Of a stretch of DNA of 64,000 nt, positions 8,153-17,867 are shown one piece after another. The first letter of the stretch is position 1, and each line of letters begins with the position of its first letter. The translations under genes and the position numbers were made by a program. The DNA lies in contig NZ_GL890840.1 of the NCBI RefSeq assembly GCF_000211815.1, positions 378,297-442,296 of the forward strand, read 5' to 3'. This stretch comes from Moorena producens 3L (GTDB lineage Bacteria; Cyanobacteriota; Cyanobacteriia; Cyanobacteriales; Coleofasciculaceae). The notes under the pieces are model-generated. The model was given only the letters and a program-made list of their open reading frames with translations, was not told where the DNA came from and ran no database searches.

Positions 8153-9346
8153 CTAAAACCCTGCATTCTCCATTAACCTACTTATCACCTTCTCGGCGGC
8201 AAAATACTCAGTAGCAATGTCCCGTGCAGCGCGACAGTTTCCCTCATAGTCACTCTTGATTGAATCCATTGCTTTCAGAATATCCTCCATGGTTTGAAAT
8301 GCGAAGAGTCCCTTACCTGTAGGCAAAAACTTGCTAAACCCCGTTTCCTGGGTAATTACAGGGCGACCGGCAGCAAGATAGCAGACAGAGCGATCGCTGA
8401 ACCATCCCGTTCGGGGACGAACGTACTGTTCTTTAGTTACTGTAAATTCCCCCAAAGAGCTGCAAATATATTGCCGATAAGTGGAGGGATTCGTTAAATT
8501 CCGGGCTGAGATAATCTGCCAACCATAATGACGCATTTTAGCTGCTTCGCTCTCGCTAATTCCCTCAAGGGCTAATTCTATGGGAAAGTGAGAATGTAAA
8601 GGCAAATCTATGAAGCGCCGAAATTCTGAATCTTTCCGCCAAGAATAGTTTTCATTTTGCCAAACGATGTCTTTTTTCAGATTCTTCCAAGTTGAGATGG
8701 TTGTGAGCTTTGCATCCACCTCTAAGGAACTAACATTAGACCACCAGTCAATACAGACGGGTGGTCTTGTGGGATGCCATTGATACCGTTCAACAGGAAC
8801 AAGGCAGTCATCTTTACCCAGGTTATATCCATAGGTAAACAAGTGATTGTAGCTGTCAAGTTGGCCGATCAACCAAGACTCATTTTGGGCAACACGCACC
8901 TGATCTACAAATGGATCTGTTTGTAAATAGATAAGACAATTAATCTCACTATGTTCAGGACGAAGGTAATGAGCACCGCAAAGATTGATAACTGCATCAG
9001 CCTCTCGATAAAGCCTTTGCAATCCATCTGAATCAGCAGCTCCAAGGCAAACATTTTGTTCGCTAGGAGGACGAAAAATCCAGCGCTCTCCCATTCCCAA
9101 ACTGTTCATATATAGAGAAAGATATTTAACATTCTCAGTGTAGTTTGGTGTGTGCCAGAGAGTTTTGGGGTCCTGAAGGGGACTGTCAGAATCCTCTACA
9201 TACCAAACATCAAAGCCAAGTCTTCTTAGACCTGCTAGATAGTGCAGAACCTGCCAGGTCATCCCTCCGAATGGATAAGACGCTAACAGCCCCCAGACAA
9301 TAATTTTTCCAGCCGTAGCCGGTGGATATTTGCTTAATAACTCCAA
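8153..9346 (-). CDS. GT-B-like glycosyltransferase paralogue
   Basis: The likely start is TTG at 9346, with AAGGAG nine bases upstream and 16 bases after the preceding gene. A longer ATG start at 9391 would overlap that gene and lacks a ribosome site. The 397-residue protein shares its plan with three intact neighbours: IIVWGLLASYPFGGMTWQ, then VWYVEDSD, a DPFxxQ motif (QTDPFVDQVRVAQ), a Y-N-W-R-K-D-S-E-F region, and the C-terminal GWFSDRSVCYLAAGRPVITQ followed by ETGFS and GLFAF. The C-terminal part resembles the donor-binding half of GT-B enzymes of the CgeB-like type. No formal family name is certain. The paralogues are probably successive transferases or act on related acceptors. Confidence 0.75.
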   Translation of the reverse strand: MELLSKYPPATAGKIIVWGLLASYPFGGMTWQVLHYLAGLRRLGFDVWYVEDSDSPLQDPKTLWHTPNYTENVKYLSLYMNSLGMGERWIFRPPSEQNVCLGAADSDGLQRLYREADAVINLCGAHYLRPEHSEINCLIYLQTDPFVDQVRVAQNESWLIGQLDSYNHLFTYGYNLGKDDCLVPVERYQWHPTRPPVCIDWWSNVSSLEVDAKLTTISTWKNLKKDIVWQNENYSWRKDSEFRRFIDLPLHSHFPIELALEGISESEAAKMRHYGWQIISARNLTNPSTYRQYICSSLGEFTVTKEQYVRPRTGWFSDRSVCYLAAGRPVITQETGFSKFLPTGKGLFAFQTMEDILKAMDSIKSDYEGNCRAARDIATEYFAAEKVISRLMENAGF

Positions 9347-9362
9347 TTTGCTAATCTCCTTG

Positions 9363-10538
9363 CTAAAGATGCTCTTCCAACTTGAAAACAATAAGGCGAT
9401 CGTTGCTTAGCACGCAGGGAAATTTTGCACGGAGATAGTTATGAAACTCTGAATAGTACTCCAACCACCAAAATGTGTGCCAGGCAAAGGCAATATGGGT
9501 TGCTCCCAACTGGCGTAAGCGCTCCAATTCCCGAATTGCAGTTTCATCGTCTGCTGGCTCCCCCCAATACTGTCCATCTTTTTCAAGAAAGGGAATAGGT
9601 TGGAGCCCATCAACGATTTCAGTACCTAGCCACCGGGCCTGGTCAACTAGGATAAAAGGAACATCAGGACCGACAAGCGTTTTGAGTTCTTCTTTAACTT
9701 TAGATAACTGAGCAATTCGGCGTCGATCTTTAACGAATTCGATAGATCCAGGCATGCGAAGCAAATTCCACTTTTTCTGAATGCGCTCATGACTTTTATG
9801 AGCCCGATCCATATCCCATTTCATCAAAAAATATTCCTCATCTTCAGGAGAAGGAGGATAGGGCGGGAGGTAATTTATCTCACACTTAGGCTCAAAGACA
9901 ACTGGAACTCCAGCACTATATAAGGCCAAACTCAGATCGATTTCATCCCGTGTGTTCAGTTCCTCGTCATACAGCCCTATGCGATCGAAGACGTTTCGAC
10001 GAAACAGAAGGCAGTGTTGCTCCATAAACTGGACTTTCCTAAGCTCCTGCCCTCGATCCGTTTCTTTGTCATCTGTACGGGGCAAAATTTTCAATTTTAT
10101 ACCTTCAGAAGTTTGCACAGAGTGAACTTGATTTAAACGATCGTCAAAGTGAACCGGAGCCTTCCTCGATCGCCCTTCCATGAGTAATGGGACGGCAACA
10201 TCCGCCGGATATTCCTCGCAAGCAGTGATGAGTTGAGTAAGCCAACCGTCCGATACTAAATTGTCGTTTTCAATTAGACAAAGAAATTCATCTTGGGCTT
10301 CCTGAACGACCAGATTCCTAGACTGGTTTGGAAGCAAATAGTGATCTCGGTGAATAACTTTGACGTTTTCACGCCCCTGCAGTATCTGTTCAATCTGTTG
10401 CCAGTAAACTTTGGGAGTATTGCAATCCACTACAATTAAATTGAAGGGGATATGGGTATGGTCAAAGATTCGCTGCAACGACTCAGCTGCTAGAGAGAAT
10501 CGTTCGCGAGGGCTAAAGCCTATAGTGACTGTTGGCAT
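9363..10538 (-). CDS. GT2-type glycosyltransferase with shared C-terminal module
   Basis: A 391-residue paralogue of the protein at 6834-8057, starting MPTVTIGFSPRERFSLAAES, with an AAGGAG site before the ATG. The GT-A-like part has NLIVVDCNTPKVYWQQIEQI, LLPNQSRNLVVQEA and ENDNLVSDGW, an acidic loop that replaces DxD. The C-terminal module spans about residues 290-391 (PIPFLEKDGQYWG, then TAIRELERLRQLGA, FAWHTFWWLEYY, NDRLIVFKL). The TTG start of the next gene lies 16 bases beyond the stop, suggesting translational coupling. Its target sugar is not predictable from sequence. Confidence 0.75.
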   Translation of the reverse strand: MPTVTIGFSPRERFSLAAESLQRIFDHTHIPFNLIVVDCNTPKVYWQQIEQILQGRENVKVIHRDHYLLPNQSRNLVVQEAQDEFLCLIENDNLVSDGWLTQLITACEEYPADVAVPLLMEGRSRKAPVHFDDRLNQVHSVQTSEGIKLKILPRTDDKETDRGQELRKVQFMEQHCLLFRRNVFDRIGLYDEELNTRDEIDLSLALYSAGVPVVFEPKCEINYLPPYPPSPEDEEYFLMKWDMDRAHKSHERIQKKWNLLRMPGSIEFVKDRRRIAQLSKVKEELKTLVGPDVPFILVDQARWLGTEIVDGLQPIPFLEKDGQYWGEPADDETAIRELERLRQLGATHIAFAWHTFWWLEYYSEFHNYLRAKFPCVLSNDRLIVFKLEEHL

Positions 10539-10568
10539 GTTGTCATCTCCTTGATAAAATTTTTCTGT

Positions 10569-11726
10569 TCAACTCATAGCTACTTCAAGCAGGGGGGGTA
10601 GAACCCGATCTGTGGAAAAATATTGTGCTGCGATTTGACGCGCAGCAAGACAGTGCTGTTCATAATCAGCATTGATGGACTCGATTCCCTCCAGTGCTTC
10701 GGAGAGGTTACGGAAAGTGAGAATCCCCTTACCCGTCGGCAAGTAATCACTAATGCCTGTGTCTTGCACTAAAATCGGCCGACCAGAGGCAAGATAGCAG
10801 GCGCTGCGATCGCTAAACCAGCCCCCACGACTCAGAACATAGCCTTGTTTAGCGACACTAAATTCAGCGCGAGATTCTTGTATAAACTTGCGGTACGACC
10901 ATGGAGTTTGGGTTGCCAACCAGCCTGGGACAACCTCCCATCCATTTTTAGACATTTGCTTGGGAGTTCCTCCTGTCAAGGCTATCCGGAATAACTGAGA
11001 TGTATACTGTGGCAAATCAAGGAACTCAGTGAACTCTTTATCTTTCTGTCCGTAATGAACTCCTTGATAGATAACTTTGTTATAGCTATGAGACTTCCCA
11101 TAACTTTTCCACTGGAATATAGTAGTAAAGTAATCATTAGAACTATGTTCAAATAGAGGCCATTCCGGCAAAAATATCGGAGATAATGTCTTAATCCATT
11201 TATGATCTGCTGTTGGAATTGAGCAGTCTGTTGCCTCCAGACGCTGAGCAATTGAGAAAAGCTGCTCACAATGAGAAACCATATTGCTTAGCTTCACATC
11301 GCCGCTAACCAGCCTCATTTGAGTAAAGCCAGGGTCTGCATCAATGAATATGCGACGTTTTGGCCAATTATATTCATCTCTCCATAGAGATAGCGGTACG
11401 GCACGAACAATTAACAGCTCTGCCTGCGAACAAATATCCAGGAAATCATCAAGTGCCATTCCCTGAGATTGATTTCCAGCACGGTAAATCCACTTTCCTT
11501 GAAAATCAAATGGTTCAAGACAATCACGGATGTATGTAGTAGGGTACTCTAAATCATTTGTTGATTCCTCATTTTCCCAGTCATACACCCACGATTGCTG
11601 CCCGCAATCCTCTAAGTAGAAGACATCATGACCGAGTGCACGCAAACCCAACAAATACTGGATATTAATCCAAGCATGCCCGCCAACAGGGAAACGACCT
11701 ATACTACCAGAGAAAATAATAATCAC
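10569..11726 (-). CDS. GT-B-like glycosyltransferase paralogue
   Basis: A 385-residue member of the local paralogue family. It starts MIIIFSGSIGRFPVGGHAWI and carries the family's DVFYLEDCG motif, IDADPGFTQMRL (the DPxFTQ motif), HYGQKDKEFTEF and, near the C-terminus, GGWFSDRSACYLASGRPIL, QDTGIS and LPTGKGILTF. The last region resembles the donor-binding domain of GT-B glycosyltransferases. It is slightly divergent in the central part. It follows the paralogue at 11749-12957 after 22 bases, in one minus-strand transcription unit. No signal peptide. Confidence 0.75.
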   Translation of the reverse strand: MIIIFSGSIGRFPVGGHAWINIQYLLGLRALGHDVFYLEDCGQQSWVYDWENEESTNDLEYPTTYIRDCLEPFDFQGKWIYRAGNQSQGMALDDFLDICSQAELLIVRAVPLSLWRDEYNWPKRRIFIDADPGFTQMRLVSGDVKLSNMVSHCEQLFSIAQRLEATDCSIPTADHKWIKTLSPIFLPEWPLFEHSSNDYFTTIFQWKSYGKSHSYNKVIYQGVHYGQKDKEFTEFLDLPQYTSQLFRIALTGGTPKQMSKNGWEVVPGWLATQTPWSYRKFIQESRAEFSVAKQGYVLSRGGWFSDRSACYLASGRPILVQDTGISDYLPTGKGILTFRNLSEALEGIESINADYEQHCLAARQIAAQYFSTDRVLPPLLEVAMS

Positions 11727-11748
11727 TCTATGCTCGCTCCATTAATAC

Positions 11749-12957
11749 TTAAGTCGTTTTGATTGCCCATTCCACCAAAGATGAGAGAATTTTTCTGGCC
11801 TCGAAAAACTCTTCAGCAATCGATCTTGCAGCGCGACAGTGGAACTCGTAATGGTTGTTAATCTCCTCGATGCCAGCTATAACTTCCTCAGGTGTACTAA
11901 AGGGGATAATACCAGACCCAGTTTCCAACCATTCGGAAAAACCAGTTTCCTGAGTCAGCACCGGTCGGCCACTCGCCAGGTAGCAGGCACTTCGCTCACT
12001 GAACCAGCCACTGTTACTTGCCACATAACCTTGCTTAGCCACGCTGAACTCCGCTTTTGACTGCTGAATGTAGCGCTGATAGGTCCAGGGATCCCGTGTC
12101 GGCTCAAGGGAGTCACGTAACACCCAGCCCTTGCTGCAGAGGAGATCTTGGGGAGCTTTTCCAACTGCCAGTTCTAAGATAGAACCAACTTTTTCAGGGA
12201 GATTCAAGTAAGGCTCAAATGAGTCCGACTTCATACCATAGCGACTTCCTTGATACTGACGCGCCGGATAACTCTTCCATTGCATGACCGTGGTAAACAT
12301 TCCCTGTAATGGCGCTGGTGTTATTGGCCAGGCATCCAAGACAATTGGTTGGCGGGTTGCTTTCCAGGGTAGTCCATCATCGGGAATAGTGGATCGGTGG
12401 CTGCCAATGTTTTCGCCAAATGAGAGGAAGGCTGTATGTTGTAAAGCCCGATTTCGTGCATCAGGATTGGTCAAATGCCGAATTTGGGTAAAAACTGGAT
12501 CGGTGTCAACCAAGATGCGTTCAGGAATTTCTACGAGCCAAGGGCGCAGGGGATTCATCCCGGAGAGATTTAGTAAGAGATCCGCGTCCGTACAGATACG
12601 AATCATATCATCAGCACGAGGCCCTAACCATCGCAATTTATGTGCGTCGAAGTAAGCCCAGCAATCATTGAGCCCTACTTTCTCGAACGTGCGCTTTGTA
12701 AATTGCAGTCCGTAGGTTGGATTGGTATCGGTTACACCTCTTACAGGGTCGTAGCACGAAGGGTAATCATCACTATCTTCAACAAAATACACCTCGTGTC
12801 CAAGCCGAGCCAAACCTATTACATATTGCAAATGATGCCAGGTCAAACCTCCTACTGGTCCACGCACGATGTAGCCAAGTACAATAATACGCAAGCGGCC
12901 ATCTGTGAGTAGCTGAGGTCTAAATACATTAGCAGTTCTCAGTAAAGGACTAACCAT
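11749..12957 (-). CDS. GT-B-like glycosyltransferase paralogue
   Basis: The ATG at 12957 (MVSPLLRTANVF) overlaps the end of the preceding gene by 8 bases and is preferred; an upstream in-frame start at 13023 would overlap it by 74. The 402-residue product has the family signature: IIVLGYIVRGPVGGLTWH, EVYFVEDSDDYP, ILVDTDPVFTQIRH, YGMKSDSFEPY and GWFSERSACYLASGRPVLTQ, ETGFS, GIIPF. DPxFTQ and WFSxRSxCYLAxGxP are conserved among all paralogues and may form the donor site. The role, as in its neighbours, is likely sugar transfer in glycan assembly (inference). Confidence 0.75.
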   Translation of the reverse strand: MVSPLLRTANVFRPQLLTDGRLRIIVLGYIVRGPVGGLTWHHLQYVIGLARLGHEVYFVEDSDDYPSCYDPVRGVTDTNPTYGLQFTKRTFEKVGLNDCWAYFDAHKLRWLGPRADDMIRICTDADLLLNLSGMNPLRPWLVEIPERILVDTDPVFTQIRHLTNPDARNRALQHTAFLSFGENIGSHRSTIPDDGLPWKATRQPIVLDAWPITPAPLQGMFTTVMQWKSYPARQYQGSRYGMKSDSFEPYLNLPEKVGSILELAVGKAPQDLLCSKGWVLRDSLEPTRDPWTYQRYIQQSKAEFSVAKQGYVASNSGWFSERSACYLASGRPVLTQETGFSEWLETGSGIIPFSTPEEVIAGIEEINNHYEFHCRAARSIAEEFFEARKILSSLVEWAIKTT

Positions 12958-14113
12958 GCCTATTGTATACCCCCTCAATGAGTTGGGATAGCACTTTATT
13001 TGAATCGAAATAAGTTTCAGCAATTGCCCGTGCCACTTTTGAGTGCCGCTCGTACTTTTCTTCGACTTCCTCGATAGCAGTAACCGCCTCCTCTATCGTT
13101 GTAAAAGGTAAGATACCTTCACCCACTGGAAGCACAGAAGAGAATCCAGTATCTTGAACTACCACAGGTTTACCCGCTGCTAAATAACAGGCACTTCGAC
13201 AACTGAACCAACCGGTTTTTCCTGCTACGTAAGCATTCTTGGCTACGCTCCATTCAGCTTTCGATGACTCGATGTAGTTCCGATAGCTATCCAGATCGGG
13301 ACAAACTTTTTCGGGATCAACTACCTGCCAACCATTATGAGCAAGTATCTCACGAGGGGTACGGCGAGTTTTCCCAGCATTAACGGCGAGTTCAAGCTCT
13401 ACATCAGGAACTAGCTTCGGTAGTTTCATAAATCTCTTAAATTCAATATCTTTTTGACCATAAGTTAAGCCATTGTAGGTAATTGGCTTGTAACTAGTCC
13501 AATTCATCACAGTTGTAAAAGTATTGCGCTCCTTAGCTGAAGGATGCCACTCCGACAGAACAATTGGCTGTCGGGTGGGACGCCAATGGTGACCAGTTTT
13601 TGGTATGGCATCGGCAAGTGTCTCCCCAAAGCTGAAATGGATATCATGGGCATCGACCATTTTTTGAAAGTCAGCTTGTCCTCGCGCTAATTTAACCTGG
13701 GTGAATGCGGGATCTGAATCGATATAAACTAGATGCTTCACTTGCCGATAGTTCCAAGGATACATGAGGGTACCCGAGACATTGATCAGCAAGTCCGCAG
13801 ATTTAATCACCTCGTTCCGTTTCTGTTCGGAAAGACCAAACCATTGAGATTCCCAGGGGAAGCAATATGCCCATTTATCCCCCAGCCCAAAACGGGCCAT
13901 CAAGTTAGCAAGATACTGCACGTTGTAGTCGCAACCAGCGGAGACTCCACCCTCAGTCGGATTGTAAGGCCATTGACCAGTATCCTCAATATAGTAAACA
14001 TCGTGGCCAAGCTGCGCCAATCCAAGTACATATTGAAAGTAGTCCCAAGCAACTCCGCCCAGAGGGTATTGGGCAATTAACCCCGTGACAATGACTCTAA
14101 GAGATGATTTCAT
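12950..14113 (-). CDS. GT-B-like glycosyltransferase paralogue
   Basis: The first of the paralogue array to be transcribed, with a good AGAAGGAGC ribosome site before ATG 14113. The 387-residue protein begins MKSSLRVIVTGLIAQYPLGG and shows DVYYIEDTGQWP, LVYIDSDPAFTQVKLARG, LTYGQKDIEFKRF and GWFSCRSACYLAAGKPVVVQ, DTGFS, GILPF. It is the cleanest reference for the family and the best comparison for the pseudogene at 2064-2879. It lies 107 bases after the second ABC exporter gene. No membrane segments. Confidence 0.75.
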   Translation of the reverse strand: MKSSLRVIVTGLIAQYPLGGVAWDYFQYVLGLAQLGHDVYYIEDTGQWPYNPTEGGVSAGCDYNVQYLANLMARFGLGDKWAYCFPWESQWFGLSEQKRNEVIKSADLLINVSGTLMYPWNYRQVKHLVYIDSDPAFTQVKLARGQADFQKMVDAHDIHFSFGETLADAIPKTGHHWRPTRQPIVLSEWHPSAKERNTFTTVMNWTSYKPITYNGLTYGQKDIEFKRFMKLPKLVPDVELELAVNAGKTRRTPREILAHNGWQVVDPEKVCPDLDSYRNYIESSKAEWSVAKNAYVAGKTGWFSCRSACYLAAGKPVVVQDTGFSSVLPVGEGILPFTTIEEAVTAIEEVEEKYERHSKVARAIAETYFDSNKVLSQLIEGVYNRHG

Positions 14114-14220
14114 CTTTATGCGAGCTCCTTCTGCTCACTTGAACGAGTCCTTAAGGTATTTTCAGTTTCCATCTCAACCGCTTTAACACCGCAGATCGAA
14201 GATTATCAGGCGATTTGCTC

Positions 14221-16044
14221 TTATCTGGAAGTCGCAGACCTATATGGAGGGGGAGATCGGCTTAAACCACAGCTCTCATAAAAACGATGGTAGAATCCAG
14301 CGTCCTCCAGCAATTCCTGGTGCGTCCCCGCCTCCACCACCTTTCCCTGCTCCAACACTACAATCCGATCTGCCTGCCGAATCGTGGACAGCCGGTGGGC
14401 GATGATGAAGGTTGTCCTGCCTGCCATCAACCGCTCTAAGGCTTCCATCAGCAGCGCCTCCGTCTGGGCATCCAGGGCAGAAGTGGGTTCATCGAGAATC
14501 AGCACCGGCGCATCCTTGAGCAGCGCTCTGGCGATCGCAATCCGCTGCCTTTGTCCTCCCGAAAGGGTGCCTCCTCGCTCGCCAATAACGGTATCGTAGC
14601 CCTGGGGCAGCCGTTGAATAAACTCATCGGCGTTGGCAGCTTTTGCCACTGCCACAATTTCTTCATAGCTAGCTCCAGGACGCCCGTAGGCAATGTTATC
14701 TGCTACCGTCAGTGGCAGCAAAAATGGCTCTTGCAACACTATAGCCACTTGCGATCGCAAACTGCTCAGTTGCACCTGGCGCACGTCCACCCCGTCAAAG
14801 AGGACTCGACCCTGCCAGGGGTCGAAAAAGCGGGGGATCAGGGAAACTAAGGTGCTCTTCCCAGCTCCCGTCATTCCTACCAAAGCGATTGTCTCTCCTG
14901 GTTGCACCTCCAGAGTAATGTCCTGGAGGATGGGGTGACCGGGTTTGTAGCCAAAGGTGACTCGCTCTAGGCGAATGTGTCCCCTTACTCCAGGGGGACA
15001 CGGCGGCAACGGCTTGGCTCCGGTCTCCTCCTGTACCTGATCTTGGACATCTAACATTTCTAAGACTCGGCGAGCACCCGCAGCCCCTGATGCGAAACCA
15101 GATGAAATGTAGGCTAGGGTTTCCATAGGCGCATACAAGGAGGCGAGATAAGATAGGAAGACGAGGAGGCTGCCTAAAGACAGCGATCCCTCCAAAACCT
15201 GAAAGCCCCCAATCAGAATCATTACCGCTGTGCCCATCGCTGTTACCCCGCTAACGCTAACTTTGAATTGTAGCTGGGAGAGGACAGCGCGCAAATGAGC
15301 TTGGACTACTTGCCGAGATAGGTTGCGGAACCGGTTATCTTCGTGGGCTTCACGGCTAAATGCTTGAACAATTGGTACTGCTGTCAGCGCCTGCTCACTC
15401 AGCGCCATGATCTCGCCTTCGAGCTGTTGATGCTGGTAGTTACGTTCAGTCATAGGCTGGTTAAAAAACCGGATTAACACCACTAACAGTGGAGCAACAA
15501 GCAGTGCCAGCAGTGACAGGGTGGGATCAAGTTGCCACATCACGGCTAACATCGCGACCAAACTGACCAGGGAAGTGAGTATGGGGAGGAAGACATTCAT
15601 CACCAGTACCTGTATGCAGCGGCTATCAGTCATCACTCGCCTGATCAGATCGCCAGTGGGTTGTTGACCGTGGAAACCCAGAGAAAGACGCTGTAGGTGA
15701 TCGAACAGTACTGCCCCCAAGCTGTACGCCATTCGACTGCCGATGCCATTTCCAACGTAATTCTGAATAATGCGAACTGCCTCACTGGCTAGAAATAGCA
15801 AGATCGTGCTGCCAGCTAACCAACCTAGTAACCAAGAAGGTGATTCTTCACCAGGTATGGCTTTAAGCCAGGTAAAGGAGTGCGGGAGCGGCTGGTCGGT
15901 CAAAACATAATCGACGATCAACTTTAGGGGCCAGGGCTTGAGTACATTAAGTCCTACCCCCACAAGCATCAGCAGCATCATTGATAAGAGTCCGCGCCTA
16001 TGGGGCAGGGCGTAGGGTATCAGTCGTAGCCACCATCGCTTCAT
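14221..16044 (-). CDS. ABC exporter, membrane and ATPase domains fused (MsbA-like)
   Basis: A 607-residue half-transporter. Residues about 1-320 form a type-1 exporter membrane domain with six hydrophobic spans (for example LLSMMLLMLVGVGLNVL and VAMLAVMWQL). The C-terminal ATPase has Walker A GMTGAGKST, signature LSGGQRQRIAIARALL, Walker B VLILDEPTSALD and the H-loop IIAHRLST. The family flips lipids or lipid-linked sugars or exports peptides and drugs. In this cluster, export of a glycolipid or glycan intermediate is likely. It overlaps the preceding exporter gene by 4 bases (ATGA), so the two probably form a heterodimer. A GGAGGTGG ribosome site lies inside the upstream gene. Confidence 0.9.
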   Translation of the reverse strand: MKRWWLRLIPYALPHRRGLLSMMLLMLVGVGLNVLKPWPLKLIVDYVLTDQPLPHSFTWLKAIPGEESPSWLLGWLAGSTILLFLASEAVRIIQNYVGNGIGSRMAYSLGAVLFDHLQRLSLGFHGQQPTGDLIRRVMTDSRCIQVLVMNVFLPILTSLVSLVAMLAVMWQLDPTLSLLALLVAPLLVVLIRFFNQPMTERNYQHQQLEGEIMALSEQALTAVPIVQAFSREAHEDNRFRNLSRQVVQAHLRAVLSQLQFKVSVSGVTAMGTAVMILIGGFQVLEGSLSLGSLLVFLSYLASLYAPMETLAYISSGFASGAAGARRVLEMLDVQDQVQEETGAKPLPPCPPGVRGHIRLERVTFGYKPGHPILQDITLEVQPGETIALVGMTGAGKSTLVSLIPRFFDPWQGRVLFDGVDVRQVQLSSLRSQVAIVLQEPFLLPLTVADNIAYGRPGASYEEIVAVAKAANADEFIQRLPQGYDTVIGERGGTLSGGQRQRIAIARALLKDAPVLILDEPTSALDAQTEALLMEALERLMAGRTTFIIAHRLSTIRQADRIVVLEQGKVVEAGTHQELLEDAGFYHRFYESCGLSRSPPPYRSATSR

Positions 16045-17867
16045 AACACCACCTCCGACGGGGAGTCAGAAAACTGCAAAGTGTGCAAGCGCTGGTAAAG
16101 ACCACCCACGGCCAGCAACTTCTGGTGCGTCCCCATCTCCACCACCTGACCCCCGTCCAGCACAGCGATCCGGTTTGCTTGCCGAATAGTGGAGAGCCGG
16201 TGGGCAATAATGAAAGTGGTCCGCCCTGCCATCAATCGCTCTATAGCTGATAGCAGCAGGGCTTCGGTTTGCCCGTCCAAGGCAGAAGTGGGTTCGTCGA
16301 GAATCAGTACCGGAGCATCCTTGAGCAGTGCCCGGGCGATCGCAATCCGCTGCCTTTGTCCTCCCGAAAGGGTCGCCCCTCGCTCGCCAATAACCGTGTC
16401 GTAACCCTGGGGCAGCCGTTTAATAAACTCATCGGCGTTGGCAGCTTTGGCCACTGTTACAATTTCTTCATAGCTAGCTCCGGGACGCCCGTAGGCAATG
16501 TTATCTGCCACCGTCAGCGGCAGGAGGAAAGGTTCCTGCAAGACCAACCCTATTTGCGATCGCAAACTGGTCAGTTGCAACTGGCGCACATCCACCCCGT
16601 CCAGGAGTACTCGTCCCTGCCAGGGGTCGAAAAAGCGGGGGATCAGAGAAACCAGGGTACTCTTGCCAGCACCCGTCAACCCCACTAGGGCGATTGTTTC
16701 TCCTGGCTGGGCTTCCAGAGTAATATCTTTGAGAACCGGATCCCCTAATTGGTACCCGAAGCTGACCTTTTCTAGGCGCACCCATCCTTTGGATCCCCCA
16801 GGGGGTAGGGGCTGGGCTCCAGGGGCATCCTGTACCTCTTCCTTAGCATCCAAGACTTCCAGCACCCGATCAATACTTGCTTCCACGGATTTCAGACTTC
16901 CATAGGTAGTTAGCAGACTCCTAAATGCTTTTTGCAGAGATTGCAAATAGGCGAGGAAGACCAGGAAACTACCGACCGTAATTGTCCCCAATAATACCTG
17001 CTGCCCCCCGGCATAGAAAACAATCGCAGTACCAACTGTAGTAATTGAGCCGTTGGCAAATCCGTAGGTACTCTTGAGCAGGGTGCCCCGTTGGGACTGA
17101 GCAACTGCGTCCGTTGCCAGGTACTGGAACTGCTTTCTATTGCGGTTTTCCGTGCCAAATGCCTGTACTACCGGGATCGCGGTGAAGGTCTGGTGGACGA
17201 AACTCAGCAGACGGGACTGGGCTTCCCGGTTCAGCTTCGTCCGGCGTTTGAGCCGGGCACCGAAAAACAGGGTGGAACCCCCCATCAGTGGCGCTACTGC
17301 TAGGGATAGCAGGGTTAGTGTTGGCTCTAGGTTCCAGGCAACGATGCCAATGCTCAACAAAGTCAGCACTTGCTGGGCAGGTGAGACCAGCAGGGCATTA
17401 GTCAAGGTATATACACAATAGGTGTCTACTGTCAAGCGACTCAGGGAATCACCGACACTGCGCTGACTGTGGAACAGCAGCGAGAGGCGTTGGAGTCGAT
17501 GAAACAGCTTCTGTGCCAGGTCATAGACCATGCGTTGACCAGCAGCGCTCCAGAACCAGATTAGACCCACTTCAAGGATAGCATTCAGGGCATAGAGTCC
17601 GAGGCTAGCAAGAGCAGCTGTAACAACCAGCACAAAGGGCGTCACGGTCAGGTTCCAGTTCCCCAAAAGCGACCCAACTACCGCTGGCACAGCCGTGTCA
17701 CCAAGTGCGTAATCCACCAGGATTTTCATCGGCCAGGGTTGGAGAGTGGTAACAAAGGAGGTGGCTGCAGTCAAAGCGAGAATCACTACGAAGGTACGCC
17801 ACTGGCGCAGTGGGTATAGGAGCATACGCCGGTATCGGTGCTTCGTTGCTGCAATTTCTGGACTCAT
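16041..17867 (-). CDS. ABC exporter, membrane and ATPase domains fused (MsbA-like partner)
   Basis: A 608-residue half-transporter closely related to its downstream neighbour; the ATPase halves are nearly identical, including DNA-level similarity, which points to duplication. It has six membrane spans in residues about 20-310, Walker A GLTGAGKST, LSGGQRQRIAIARALL, VLILDEPTSALD and IIAHRLST. Both subunits keep a complete set of catalytic motifs, so neither site is degenerate. The start directly abuts the stop of the 851-residue fusion protein gene. Substrate unknown; the context favours an oligosaccharide or glycolipid. Confidence 0.9.
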   Translation of the reverse strand: MSPEIAATKHRYRRMLLYPLRQWRTFVVILALTAATSFVTTLQPWPMKILVDYALGDTAVPAVVGSLLGNWNLTVTPFVLVVTAALASLGLYALNAILEVGLIWFWSAAGQRMVYDLAQKLFHRLQRLSLLFHSQRSVGDSLSRLTVDTYCVYTLTNALLVSPAQQVLTLLSIGIVAWNLEPTLTLLSLAVAPLMGGSTLFFGARLKRRTKLNREAQSRLLSFVHQTFTAIPVVQAFGTENRNRKQFQYLATDAVAQSQRGTLLKSTYGFANGSITTVGTAIVFYAGGQQVLLGTITVGSFLVFLAYLQSLQKAFRSLLTTYGSLKSVEASIDRVLEVLDAKEEVQDAPGAQPLPPGGSKGWVRLEKVSFGYQLGDPVLKDITLEAQPGETIALVGLTGAGKSTLVSLIPRFFDPWQGRVLLDGVDVRQLQLTSLRSQIGLVLQEPFLLPLTVADNIAYGRPGASYEEIVTVAKAANADEFIKRLPQGYDTVIGERGATLSGGQRQRIAIARALLKDAPVLILDEPTSALDGQTEALLLSAIERLMAGRTTFIIAHRLSTIRQANRIAVLDGGQVVEMGTHQKLLAVGGLYQRLHTLQFSDSPSEVVL

